NCBI GenBank assembly: GCA_964558655.1
Contig: CAZLEX010000014.1
Coordinates: 1 to 39,952 of the forward strand
Source: RGIG6353 sp964558655
GTDB taxonomy: Bacteria > Bacillota > Clostridia > Oscillospirales > SIG627
Length of the DNA: 39,952 nucleotides
Direction: 5' to 3'
The notes below the pieces were generated by a model. The model was not told the origin of the DNA. It worked only from the letters and a program-made list of their open reading frames with translations, and ran no database searches. This document shows positions 8,226 through 15,416 of the stretch, in pieces (position 1 is the stretch's first letter; each line of letters starts with the position of its first letter). The position numbers were made by a program, and so were the translations under genes.

Positions 8226-9029
8226 TTATTTTCTTCTTGCCTTTGCAGCCTCAAAAAGTATAACCGCCGAAGCACAGGAAACATTCAAAGAATTGACTTT
8301 GCCGTGCATCGGAATAGATGCGATAAAATCACAGTTGCGGCGTACAAGTTCGGAAATACCGCTTCCCTCACTGCCCATAACCACAGCAAGAGGCATATCG
8401 AAATCAATCGATTCGTAAGGCGTTCCGTCGGCTTCGCAACCGACAATCCATAAACCGTGATCCTTTAATTCTTTTATGGCAGAGTTAAGATTTGAAACCT
8501 TCGCTATCGCCATATGTTCTACGGCACCTGCCGACGCTCTCGATACAACGGGCGACAAAGGTGCACTGTGCCTTTTTGAAACAATTATGCCGTGAGCACC
8601 CGCACCGTCGGCAGAGCGTATAATCGCTCCGAAGTTATGCGGGTCGTTAATCGAATCGAGAATTACGACAAACGGCTTTTCTCCGCGTTCTTCGGCTATT
8701 TTCAGTATATCCGATATTTCCGAATATTCTTTGGCGGCCGCATAAGCGACAACTCCCTGATGCATAACGCCGCTTGCCAGCATATCAAGCTTTTCGTGTT
8801 TTGCCTCAATTATCGGAACGCCTCGTGCTCTTGCCTCTCCGCGAATGACAGTAAGAGCACCTTCCGTATCTTTTTTTATAAAAATCTTATCCACGCTTCT
8901 TCCCGAACGCAAAAGTTCGAGAACGGCATTCCGCCCGCATATTATATTATCGGAACATTCCTCGTTTTCTTCCCGCAAAGAAGAGTGTACAAAATTTTGT
9001 CGTTTTTTGAAAGAAACATTTTTATCCAT
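8226..9029 (-). CDS. rlmB: 23S rRNA (guanosine-2'-O-)-methyltransferase, SpoU/TrmH family
   Basis: Methylates a ribose 2'-OH in 23S rRNA (G2251 in E. coli numbering), using S-adenosylmethionine, in the cytoplasm. The 267-residue form has the two expected domains: an N-terminal substrate-binding domain starting at IICGRNAVLELLRSGRSVDKIFI, and a C-terminal knotted SPOUT domain. The SpoU motifs are readable: motif 1 in LDSINDPHNFGAIIRSADGAGAHG, motif 2 in VVMGSEGSGISELVRRNCD, motif 3 in IPMHGKVNSLNVSCASAVILFE. The start is set at the ATG at 9029, which has GAAAGAGG upstream; a frame extension to 9068 would run through the promoter -10. It heads a two-gene operon with the degenerate P-type ATPase-like protein. 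A tRNA-methylating paralogue cannot be fully excluded. Confidence 0.93.
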   Translation of the reverse strand: MDKNVSFKKRQNFVHSSLREENEECSDNIICGRNAVLELLRSGRSVDKIFIKKDTEGALTVIRGEARARGVPIIEAKHEKLDMLASGVMHQGVVAYAAAKEYSEISDILKIAEERGEKPFVVILDSINDPHNFGAIIRSADGAGAHGIIVSKRHSAPLSPVVSRASAGAVEHMAIAKVSNLNSAIKELKDHGLWIVGCEADGTPYESIDFDMPLAVVMGSEGSGISELVRRNCDFIASIPMHGKVNSLNVSCASAVILFEAAKARRK

Positions 9030-9047
9030 ACTTTTTACCTCTTTCAC

Positions 9048-9076
9048 AGTATAACATAAAAATATCAATTTGTACA
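9048..9076 (-). promoter_or_regulatory. promoter of rlmB
   Basis: Minus-strand extended -10 TGTTATACT (hexamer 9048-9053) with a poor -35 TGTACA (9071-9076) at 17 bases. The extended -10 probably compensates. Confidence 0.5.
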
Positions 9077-9114
9077 GATTTTTATTTAATTTTCCATAAA
9101 ATTACAAAAAAACA

Positions 9115-9140
9115 AAAGGTGCGACAAAAGTCACACCTTT
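9115..9140 (-). terminator. terminator after the zinc-ribbon gene
   Basis: Eleven-base stem with one G-U pair, arms 9115-9125 and 9130-9140, followed on the minus strand by TTGTTTTTTTG, 25 bases past the stop of the zinc-ribbon gene. Confidence 0.88.
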
Positions 9141-9165
9141 CAATTACTCACTGAAAAAACTTATA

Positions 9166-9444
9166 TTACTGCTGTTCCTTCATTTCAGCATAGCACTTGC
9201 TGCAATATACAGGGCGATCGTTGCTGGGTTCGAAAGGAAGTTTAGCTTCTCCGCCGCAATTAGCACATACTGCTGTGAATAATTCTCTGGAAGTTCTGCC
9301 ATTAGCTTTTCTTGCGTCACGGCATGCCTTACATCTCTGGGGCTCGTTTGTCAAGCCTTTTTCTGCGTAGAATTCCTGCTCACCTGCTGTGAAAGTGAAT
9401 TCCTGGTTGCAAACTTTGCAAACCAATGTCTTGTCTTCGTACAT
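9166..9444 (-). CDS. small zinc-ribbon protein, four CxxC motifs
   Basis: A 92-residue cytoplasmic protein with four CxxC pairs: CKVC (9-12), CKAC, CANC and CSKC. They suggest two zinc ribbons. The N-terminal half (DKTLVCKVCNQEFTFTAGEQEFY, then RCKACR) matches the probable zinc-ribbon family common as short proteins in Firmicutes; the second ribbon (CANCGGEAKLPFEPSNDRPVYCSKC) resembles the C-terminal CxxC type of that group. The biochemical function is unknown; nucleic-acid or protein binding is the usual guess. The start is put at the ATG at 9444, preceded by GGAGAGG; an upstream in-frame ATG at 9516 has no such site. It follows the sigma factor in the same direction by 140 bases and has its own terminator. 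Confidence 0.85.
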   Translation of the reverse strand: MYEDKTLVCKVCNQEFTFTAGEQEFYAEKGLTNEPQRCKACRDARKANGRTSRELFTAVCANCGGEAKLPFEPSNDRPVYCSKCYAEMKEQQ

Positions 9445-9584
9445 TTTTTTACCTCTCCGGTTAAATAATTTATGCGCCTCTTCGGCATAAGTCCGCGGAC
9501 GGATTCTCACCGCCATTCCGAAACCGTGCTTTTATTAAGCTACACGGACATATTTGCTGATTTATTTTTGCTAACTTAAGAATA

Positions 9585-10160
9585 TCACTCAATAAATCTT
9601 TTCAGCTTGCCTCTGATACGCTGTATTGCGTTGTCGACAGATTTCGGCGAGGTCGAAAGAAGCTTTGCGATAGAGTCGTAAGTGTGACCTTTAAGGAAAA
9701 GCTTGAAAACTTTCTTCTCGTATTCCGAAAGAGAAGTATCAACCAGTTTTTTGACCGAACGCAGATTTTCCCGTTCAATCAAAAGTTTTTCGGGTTCCGT
9801 ACATGAATCAGGACATTGTAACGCAAGAGACTCGTCCAAAACGGCTCCGGTGCGTACAGGATTGTTTTTTTTGCTGAAATAAACTCTTAATGAAGAATAG
9901 ATACTGTGTTTAATGCAAAGATAAGCATATGTTCGGAAAGACGCGCCTCTTGATGAATCGTAAGTAAGTGCCGCTTGATAAAGCCCTATCAAGCCTTCCT
10001 GATAAAGATCCTCTTTCTCGCTCTCATCGACATTCGCGACATTTGCAAGACTGCGGAGCAGTGCGTCGAAACGGTGCACCAACTCAAAAAAAGTCTCGTC
10101 GAAACCGTTCGACAGCTTATCTGCGAGCTGTTCGTCGGAAAAAGCGGAATATGACGGCAT
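9585..10160 (-). CDS. sigma-70 family RNA polymerase sigma factor (SigH-like)
   Basis: A 191-residue alternative sigma factor. Region 2 is recognisable in FDALLRSLANVANVDESEKEDLYQEGLIGLYQAALTYDSSRGASFRTYAYLCIKHSI, with the core-binding DLYQEGLIGL and the -10 recognition stretch. Region 4 is the helix-turn-helix LSEYEKKVFKLFLKGHTYDSIAKLLSTSPKSVDNAIQRIRGKLKR at the C-terminus. Region 2 with GLIGLYQAALTYD and the overall length resemble sporulation/stationary-phase SigH of Clostridia and Bacilli, but the usual neighbours of sigH (ribosomal and secE-nusG genes) are absent, so no symbol is given. The promoter is strong (10191-10218). The ATG at 10160 has TTTGGAG upstream. Confidence 0.9.
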   Translation of the reverse strand: MPSYSAFSDEQLADKLSNGFDETFFELVHRFDALLRSLANVANVDESEKEDLYQEGLIGLYQAALTYDSSRGASFRTYAYLCIKHSIYSSLRVYFSKKNNPVRTGAVLDESLALQCPDSCTEPEKLLIERENLRSVKKLVDTSLSEYEKKVFKLFLKGHTYDSIAKLLSTSPKSVDNAIQRIRGKLKRFIE

Positions 10161-10190
10161 CTGAATACTCCAAACACATTTTGTAATGAC

Positions 10191-10218
10191 AGTATATCAC
10201 ATTTTCGTCACTTGTCAA
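10191..10218 (-). promoter_or_regulatory. promoter of the sigma factor gene
   Basis: Minus-strand -35 TTGACA (10213-10218), 16-base spacer, -10 TATACT (10191-10196), 31 bases before the ATG. Confidence 0.78.
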
Positions 10219-10304
10219 TGCTTTTTTTGGAAAAAATTAAATTTTTTTAACATTTTTGTAAAAAATAAAAAACTTTGTCGAATTTTTTTGTCAATATTGC
10301 AGAA

Positions 10305-10341
10305 AAATCGGCATACCGCTTAAAAAGCAATATGCCGATTT
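10305..10341 (-). terminator. terminator of the two-repeat lipoprotein gene
   Basis: Eleven-base stem AAATCGGCATA paired with its complement at 10331-10341, with an inner GCTT/AAGC pairing, followed on the minus strand by T residues; 27 bases beyond the stop codon. The A/T-rich remainder of this gap (10219-10304) holds nothing else recognisable. Confidence 0.85.
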
Positions 10342-10367
10342 GCCGGATTTAATAAAAATTTGTTTTA

Positions 10368-11258
10368 TCAGAGATTAATCGTTATAGTCTCGCTCTTAAC
10401 GATTTCGTGATAATTTTCGTCGCGAATGGAAAACTTAAGTTCAATGCTTTCGATATTCTCGATGTCGTTTTCCTCAAGAGATGTAGAGGACAAATAAATA
10501 TCGTCAATGGCCTTTTTGCCGGCAAAGATATTTGAATAGAAGTAAGAGTTTATCATAAATCCGTTTACGGAAAGCTCTTCGGCATGAACGGTGATTTCTC
10601 CGTCGGTGTTGTTTTCAATGCAAAGTCTTACACTCGCACCGCTCAGTAAACTTTCTTCCTTAACATACTGTGCCGAAATCTTTATTCCGTTTTCGTTATA
10701 CAGTTCTGCACCGGCGTTGTCGGCAACATTGTCATAACCGTCAAAAGCACTTGTTTTAATCGTGACGGGATCGGCTTCCCAAATCGTTTTATATGTATCG
10801 GGAGAATATGCCTTAAAATATACTTCGATTTTTCCGACAGCGGATATTCCGGCTTTGGTTAATTCGCTGTTGTACAGATACAGGGTGGAATTTACTTTTT
10901 TGCCGGCGGCAATATCGCCTTCCGAAAACAAATCCGAAACCATATAATCGTTCACGATAAGCGTATTGACGCCTATTGACACGGATTCGTCGGAATTGTT
11001 TTCAATGAGAAGTTTTACGCCGTCCCCCCAGAATGAATCCGTGATAAATTCCTTTGCCGTAATTTTAATGCCGTCACGCTCAACTAAAACCTGTTCTTCC
11101 AGCGTCACTTTTTCATTCTTTTTGTCTGTGTCGTTTTTGTTTCCTTCAACATTGTCACTGCCAAGCTCTGTTTTTTCGCCCTCGTCACAGCCCGCAAACA
11201 GCAGAACGCAGGAAAACAGCGTTGATAAAATCAGCAATAGGGAAATAATTCTTTTCAT
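10368..11258 (-). CDS. lipoprotein with two tandem beta-sandwich-like repeats
   Basis: A 296-residue exported lipoprotein of unknown function. Residues 1-24 form a lipoprotein signal (hydrophobic LLLILSTLFSCVLLFAGC, lipid on the Cys of LFAGC). An acidic linker follows, then two related units of about 110 residues. Each opens with an ERDGIKITA or NENGIKISA motif and continues with LLIENNSDESVSI or LCIENNTDGEITV, an NDYM/NGFM turn, an AGKK motif, YLYNSEL or YLSSTSL, and an IEVYF/IELKF strand. This is the pattern of immunoglobulin-like DUF4352-type domains (inferred). It has a consensus promoter overlapped by the predicted XRE operators, and it diverges from the XRE gene, so it is the likely regulated target. 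Envelope-stress or surface sensing is a guess. Confidence 0.85.
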   Translation of the reverse strand: MKRIISLLLILSTLFSCVLLFAGCDEGEKTELGSDNVEGNKNDTDKKNEKVTLEEQVLVERDGIKITAKEFITDSFWGDGVKLLIENNSDESVSIGVNTLIVNDYMVSDLFSEGDIAAGKKVNSTLYLYNSELTKAGISAVGKIEVYFKAYSPDTYKTIWEADPVTIKTSAFDGYDNVADNAGAELYNENGIKISAQYVKEESLLSGASVRLCIENNTDGEITVHAEELSVNGFMINSYFYSNIFAGKKAIDDIYLSSTSLEENDIENIESIELKFSIRDENYHEIVKSETITINL

Positions 11259-11305
11259 GTCAAATGTCTCCTTTTAATTGATTGTTAATATTTGCTACCT
11301 CAGTA

Positions 11306-11334
11306 ATTATAGTACAAATATTTACTAAAGTCAA
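11306..11334 (-). promoter_or_regulatory. consensus promoter of the lipoprotein gene
   Basis: Minus-strand -35 TTGACT (11329-11334), exact 17-base spacer, -10 TATAAT (11306-11311). The spacer contains most of the first XRE operator. Confidence 0.82.
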
Positions 11335-11352
11335 TAGTAAATTTATTTACTA
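11310..11352. promoter_or_regulatory. tandem 18-bp operators for the XRE repressor
   Basis: Two copies of the palindrome TAGTAAA-N4-TTTACTA. Copy 1 is 11310-11327 (left arm TAGTACA, one mismatch) and copy 2 is 11335-11352 (perfect). Their centres are 25 bp apart. Copy 1 lies between the -35 and -10 of the lipoprotein promoter and copy 2 just upstream of its -35. Both lie upstream of the XRE start codon, so autoregulation is also expected. That the neighbouring XRE protein is the binder is inferred. Confidence 0.72.
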
Positions 11353-11380
11353 TGTTAAACTTTAGGCGAGGTGGTGCGAA

Positions 11381-11593
11381 TTGGAGCAAGTTTACATTAA
11401 GAGAATGAGAGATTTACGAGAGGACCATGACTTAACTCAAAAGGAAATTGCCGACATTCTGGGGACTTCTCAAACGATGTACGCACGGTACGAACGGGGA
11501 GCAAACGAACTGCCCATCCGCCATTTGATAAAGCTGTGCGAATATTACAAAGTTTCGGCTGACTACTTTTTGGGAATAAAAGAAAACATTTAA
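11381..11593 (+). CDS. small XRE-family transcriptional repressor
   Basis: A 70-residue protein that is essentially one Cro/cI-type helix-turn-helix domain: KRMRDLREDHDLTQKEIADILGTSQTMYARYERGANELPIRHLIKLCEYYKVSADYFLG. The recognition region is LTQKEIADILGTSQTMYARYERG, and the ending YKVSADYFLGI is characteristic of phage-like and housekeeping XRE regulators. The chosen start is the TTG at 11381, which has GAGGTGG 6 bases upstream; an ATG at 11405 would cut into helix 1. It is transcribed away from the lipoprotein gene, and two matching palindromes lie between them. It probably represses that gene and itself. It has no effector domain, so how it is released is unknown. Confidence 0.9.
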   Translation: MEQVYIKRMRDLREDHDLTQKEIADILGTSQTMYARYERGANELPIRHLIKLCEYYKVSADYFLGIKENI

Positions 11594-11625
11594 AGTACCT
11601 TTGGCTCATATGCAAAAGGTACTTT
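11592..11625 (+). terminator. terminator of the XRE gene
   Basis: Eleven-base stem AAAGTACCTTT / AAAGGTACTTT followed by TTCTT; the left arm overlaps the stop codon. Confidence 0.85.
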
Positions 11626-11675
11626 TTCTTATTGCTTTTTTAATGAAAAATTTTTATATTTTTTGTGAAAACATC

Positions 11676-11704
11676 TTGATTAAAGGAACACTTTGTATTA
11701 CAAT
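11676..11704 (+). promoter_or_regulatory. promoter of the envelope operon
   Basis: -35 TTGATT (11676-11681), 17-base spacer, -10 TACAAT (11699-11704), about 90 bases before the first gene of the operon. Confidence 0.7.
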
Positions 11705-11795
11705 ATTTTCAATGAGAAAATTCGGTTTTTGAGCCGTAAAAAAATGTTGTAAACGAAAAAAAAATGCACATAATAAGAAAGGAGTGCGAAAAGCT

Positions 11796-13019
11796 TTGCG
11801 AAAAATATTTTTAACCTTTTTGTTTATTCTTGTTTTGACACTGTTTTCATGTGCGAAAACGGAAAAGACGCCTCCTCCGGCAGACGACGGTATAAGCGAA
11901 ACCGTATTGCCCGAAACAATACAGCCCGTTCCCGACGCTCCCGTTACGGAAAAAGCGGAACCTGTGGAAGTGTCGTTTATTGCTTGCGGAGACAACATAA
12001 CATACGGCACAAAAGACGCCCGTTCAAAAGCTGTCGAAGGCGGACGAAGCCTGAATTTTAAGCCTCAGTACGCACAGGTTGCCGAAAAAATCGCTTCAGC
12101 CGACATAGCTTTTATAAATCAGGAGTGTGTTATGGCAGGCGAAGGGTACGCTCTTTCTTATTATCCGCGATTCAATGTACCTCAGGAACTCGGATACGAC
12201 CTCGTTGAACTTGGGTACGACGTAATCAATATTGCGACAAATCATATGCTCGACAAAGGTGCGAGCGGTCTTGCTTCCACCATCGATTTTTGGGACGGAC
12301 TTGATGTTGTGACGATAGGCGGATACAAAGACGAAGAAGATTTCGACAATATAAGAATAATCGAAAGAAAGGGCATTAAATTTGCTTTCCTTTCCTATAC
12401 GGAACACACCAACGGACTTTCCAAAGACTCCTCATCGTCTATCGTAATTCCTTACATAAACGACGAAGATATTATCCGTCAGACTGCCCTCGCGCATGAA
12501 TGTGCCGATTTTGTATTTGTGTCGATTCACTGGGGAGAAGAAAACTCTTTCACTCCGTCGGAAAATCAAAAGCGTGTCGCTCAGCTTCTTGCCGATTGCG
12601 AAGTTGACGCAATAATCGGTCATCACCCTCATGTATTGCAGCCGATTGAATGGCTTGAGGGAAAAAACGGCAATAAAACTCTTTGCGTTTATTCTCTCGG
12701 GAATTTTGTGGCAGAGCAGGACTACGACATCAACATGGTCGGGGGAATTTTGGAGCTTACCATAAAGAAGGAAGACTCATCACGTCCGTACATTGATAAA
12801 GTGATTTTCAATCCGACGGTCTTTCACTTTTCGAGTGATTTTTACACAAATATCGTTTATTATATGGAAGATTATACCGAAGAACTCGCAAATCTTCACG
12901 GAGTATCCCGCTATTACGGGCATACTCTCACATTCGAGAGACTCATAGGCTATGCGAAAAATACGATTTCCGAAGAATTTTTAACGGAGACATTCAAAGA
13001 TGTATTTAAAGATTATTAA
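11796..13019 (+). CDS. CapA-family (poly-gamma-glutamate capsule type) lipoprotein
   Basis: An exported lipoprotein of about 407 residues with a CapA/PgsA calcineurin-like phosphoesterase fold. The signal is short and ends in LTLFSC, followed by an acidic linker (PPPADDG). CapA signatures in order: SFIACGDNITYG, ADIAFINQECVMAG, VINIATNHMLDKGASGL, FAFLSYTEHTNG, VFVSIHWGEE, VDAIIGHHPHVLQPIEW and VYSLGNFVAEQ. These hold the conserved D, N/E, NH and HH metal-ligand positions. The start is taken as TTG at 11796, because AAGGAG ends at 11784 and the in-frame GTG at 11784 overlaps it. It opens a tightly packed envelope operon. No pgsB/pgsC neighbours are present, so capsule synthesis is not implied; a cell-surface phosphoesterase or polymer-handling role is inferred. 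Confidence 0.88.
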   Translation: MRKIFLTFLFILVLTLFSCAKTEKTPPPADDGISETVLPETIQPVPDAPVTEKAEPVEVSFIACGDNITYGTKDARSKAVEGGRSLNFKPQYAQVAEKIASADIAFINQECVMAGEGYALSYYPRFNVPQELGYDLVELGYDVINIATNHMLDKGASGLASTIDFWDGLDVVTIGGYKDEEDFDNIRIIERKGIKFAFLSYTEHTNGLSKDSSSSIVIPYINDEDIIRQTALAHECADFVFVSIHWGEENSFTPSENQKRVAQLLADCEVDAIIGHHPHVLQPIEWLEGKNGNKTLCVYSLGNFVAEQDYDINMVGGILELTIKKEDSSRPYIDKVIFNPTVFHFSSDFYTNIVYYMEDYTEELANLHGVSRYYGHTLTFERLIGYAKNTISEEFLTETFKDVFKDY

Positions 13020-14379
13020 AAAAATATTGCTTTTTACGGCGGTTTTCCTCCTTTCGTTCACCGTTGCAAACGCCGCCGATATTACCGAAAGCGTAACGAT
13101 TGACGGAATTAGCAAAAGCTCTGTTTTCGACCGGAATCTTTACACGCACGACGGCGGCGAAAACATTACATTCACCGTTACAAGCACCGTCCCGATGCAA
13201 GGCATTTACATTAAGTACAACAGTGTCTCAAGAGGCGGTATGCTTAACACAGAGACGCCTATCGGCACCTACGGCTTTTTACACGAATATATAGAACTTA
13301 ACGGAGCGTACGAGGCGGTATTTTCTTACGAATTTGCCGACATTTGCGATATTTCCGTTTACGACATGGAAGAACTTCCCGCCGATGTTCAGCGTTGGAG
13401 TCCAATTCCGGAAGGCGTTGACATTCTCTTGCTTGCGACTCATTCCGACGACGACCAGCTCTTTTTTGCAGGTCTCCTGCCTCTCTATGCTTCCCGCGAA
13501 AATGTGAGCGTTGCGGTTGCGTACTTCATTAACCATTACGACACATATAACCGCACTCACGAATTGCTTGACGGATTATGGCATTGCGGTATAAAGTTTT
13601 ATCCCGAAATAAGCCCATTCCCCGACGCTTATTCAACCACAATAGAAGAGGCAAAAAGCATATTGCAACAGCACGCAATAACAGACGAAGATGTAACGGC
13701 TTTTCATACAAAACTTTTGGAAAACTACAAACCGCTTGTAGTGGTTCTTCACGATTTCAACGGCGAATACGGACACGGTGCACATAAACATTCAACGCAA
13801 AGTTTTTTGGAAACCGTGCAAAATTCTTCGGGGTATGTCCCGCAGAAAATTTATGTTCATCTTTATTCGGAAAATACGATTACTTTGGATATAGACACAC
13901 CGCTTGATTATTTTGACGGAAAGAGTGCTTTCAATGTGTCTCAGGAAGCTTTCGGCTTTCACCTGTCACAGCATTGGACATGGTTTTACTCATGGCTTTA
14001 CGGCACAAGCAAAGAGCTTTCGGACGGCGAAAATTTTCCGATAACGAAATCCACGCAAATAAATTCCTACAATCCCGCCGAATACGGACTTTATTTTACG
14101 AGCGTCGGCAGTGACAGCGGTCAAAACGATATGTTGGAAAACATTGTCACATACGCCGAGCAGTACGAACAAAAAAAGCAATCGGAGGCACAGGAAGAGG
14201 ACAAATCCGACGACGATATCACCTGTGGACTTAAGCCGGACGACACCGAAGTTACGGATAATCCGCCGTCAACACCCGACACCGATAACGGTAAAGAGTT
14301 TAAACCGATTTATATCGCCTTTTTAGCACTGTTTATTGTCATTGTAATTATAATCATCTCTTTAAGGAAGAAAAAATGA
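13000..14379 (+). CDS. exported PIG-L-type deacetylase with C-terminal membrane anchor
   Basis: A 459-residue surface enzyme likely to remove N-acetyl groups from an amino sugar using zinc. It has a signal peptide (1-26, ending in ANAAD), a beta-rich N-terminal domain (about 27-130) that may bind carbohydrate, and a PIG-L domain beginning at VDILLLATHSDDDQLFFAG. There the usual HPDDE motif reads HSDDD (148-152). The second metal-ligand motif is NGEYGHGAH (254-262). A disordered acidic linker (about 390-430) leads to a C-terminal membrane helix (about 433-455) and a KKK tail, so the enzyme sits outside the membrane. The gene overlaps the CapA gene by 20 bases and the next gene by 4 (ATGA). Ser for Pro in the first motif is mild and leaves the metal ligands intact. 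The substrate is unknown. Confidence 0.9.
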   Translation: MYLKIIKKILLFTAVFLLSFTVANAADITESVTIDGISKSSVFDRNLYTHDGGENITFTVTSTVPMQGIYIKYNSVSRGGMLNTETPIGTYGFLHEYIELNGAYEAVFSYEFADICDISVYDMEELPADVQRWSPIPEGVDILLLATHSDDDQLFFAGLLPLYASRENVSVAVAYFINHYDTYNRTHELLDGLWHCGIKFYPEISPFPDAYSTTIEEAKSILQQHAITDEDVTAFHTKLLENYKPLVVVLHDFNGEYGHGAHKHSTQSFLETVQNSSGYVPQKIYVHLYSENTITLDIDTPLDYFDGKSAFNVSQEAFGFHLSQHWTWFYSWLYGTSKELSDGENFPITKSTQINSYNPAEYGLYFTSVGSDSGQNDMLENIVTYAEQYEQKKQSEAQEEDKSDDDITCGLKPDDTEVTDNPPSTPDTDNGKEFKPIYIAFLALFIVIVIIIISLRKKK

Positions 14380-15413
14380 AAAATATATGTGTAATCATTC
14401 CGTCTTTAAATCCGGACAGACGGCTTGAAACAGTCGTAAAAAACTTACAGAATGAGGGCTTTGAAAATATCGTTCTTGTAGATGACGGAAGTTTGCCCGA
14501 AAACAAGGCGTTTTTCCCGAAGTCATCTTCAATTGTTTTGCTTGAGCACGAAAAGAATTTGGGCAAGGGTGCCGCTTTAAAAACCGCAATGAAGTATATA
14601 AGCGAAAACCGAAAAGACATTGTAGGCGTTGTTACCTGCGACGGAGACGGTCAGCACACGGCTCATGACACAAAGCGGGTTGCAGAGGAATTGATTAAGA
14701 CAAACAAGCTTGTTTTGGGAGTACGCGACTTTTCGCTCGAAAATGTTCCCGCAAGAAGCCGTATAGGCAACAGACTTTCTTCTTTTGCCCTTTTAATATG
14801 TTCGGGGAAATATATAAGCGATACCCAAACGGGACTCAGAGGTATTCCCGCTTATATGTTTGACGATATGCTCAAAGTAAAAGGCGACCGTTTTGAATAT
14901 GAAACAAATGTTCTCCTCGAACTCGGAGCAATGAAGGCGGAATATACCGAAGTAAAGATAGACACGGTATATCTCGACGAAAACAAAAGCTCTCACTTCC
15001 GTCCGTTTCACGACACGGTAAAGATATTCGCACAGATGATTAAATATCTTCTTTCTTCAGCCGTATCCTCCCTTACGGACATTTTTGCGTTTTTCGTTTT
15101 GCACGGGCCGGCAGGTCTTAAAATTTTACCGTCTACGGTACTTGCGAGACTCATCTCTTCCGCTTTGAATTTTTCCGTAAATAAAAAAGTAGTGTTTAAA
15201 AGCAATTCTCCCGTCATAATCTCGCTTTTAAAATATTACGCCGCCGCAATTCCGACAATGCTGGTATCGGCATTCGGCACAGAGGGAATTTCATCTCTGT
15301 TAAGCGTCCCTCGAAATTCGTTTTATGTTACACTCGTTAAAATACTTGTTGATACGGTCCTGTTTTTCGTAAATTACAAAATTCAGAAAAAATGGATATT
15401 CGGGAAAGGTTGA
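14376..15413 (+). CDS. GT2 glycosyltransferase fused to a GtrA-like membrane domain
   Basis: A 345-residue membrane glycosyltransferase. Residues 1-215 are a GT-A fold family 2 domain like dolichyl/undecaprenyl-phosphate sugar transferases: ICVIIPSLNPDRRL, VDDGS (35-39), NLGKGAALKTAM and the metal-binding DGDG (89-92) then QH, with a QTGLRGIPAYMFDDM segment. Residues about 222-340 form four membrane helices matching the GtrA family (YLLSSAVSSLTDIFAFFVL, LARLISSALNFSVNKKVVF, and the terminal VNYKIQKKWIFG). The known logic of this family is that the GT2 part makes a polyprenyl-phosphate sugar and the GtrA part helps move it across the membrane. It overlaps the deacetylase stop by 4 bases. The sugar is unknown; an N-acetylated one would suit the adjacent deacetylase (inference). 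Confidence 0.92.
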   Translation: MKNICVIIPSLNPDRRLETVVKNLQNEGFENIVLVDDGSLPENKAFFPKSSSIVLLEHEKNLGKGAALKTAMKYISENRKDIVGVVTCDGDGQHTAHDTKRVAEELIKTNKLVLGVRDFSLENVPARSRIGNRLSSFALLICSGKYISDTQTGLRGIPAYMFDDMLKVKGDRFEYETNVLLELGAMKAEYTEVKIDTVYLDENKSSHFRPFHDTVKIFAQMIKYLLSSAVSSLTDIFAFFVLHGPAGLKILPSTVLARLISSALNFSVNKKVVFKSNSPVIISLLKYYAAAIPTMLVSAFGTEGISSLLSVPRNSFYVTLVKILVDTVLFFVNYKIQKKWIFGKG

Positions 15414-15416
15414 ACA

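Noticed and set aside
7524..8453. Plus-strand frame of 309 residues
   Set aside because: It spans the antisense of two genes and a gap, has no ribosome binding site, and reads as Phe/Val-rich complement of the acidic region of the pseudo-ATPase.
9460..9520. Cobalamin or FMN riboswitch suggested by the string GGTGAGAATCCG on the minus strand
   Set aside because: The other conserved boxes and the long aptamer core are missing, and the gap is too short.
11784..11795. GTG at 11784 as the start of the CapA-like gene
   Set aside because: It overlaps the AAGGAG ribosome binding site; TTG at 11796 gives a normal lipoprotein signal and a workable spacing.
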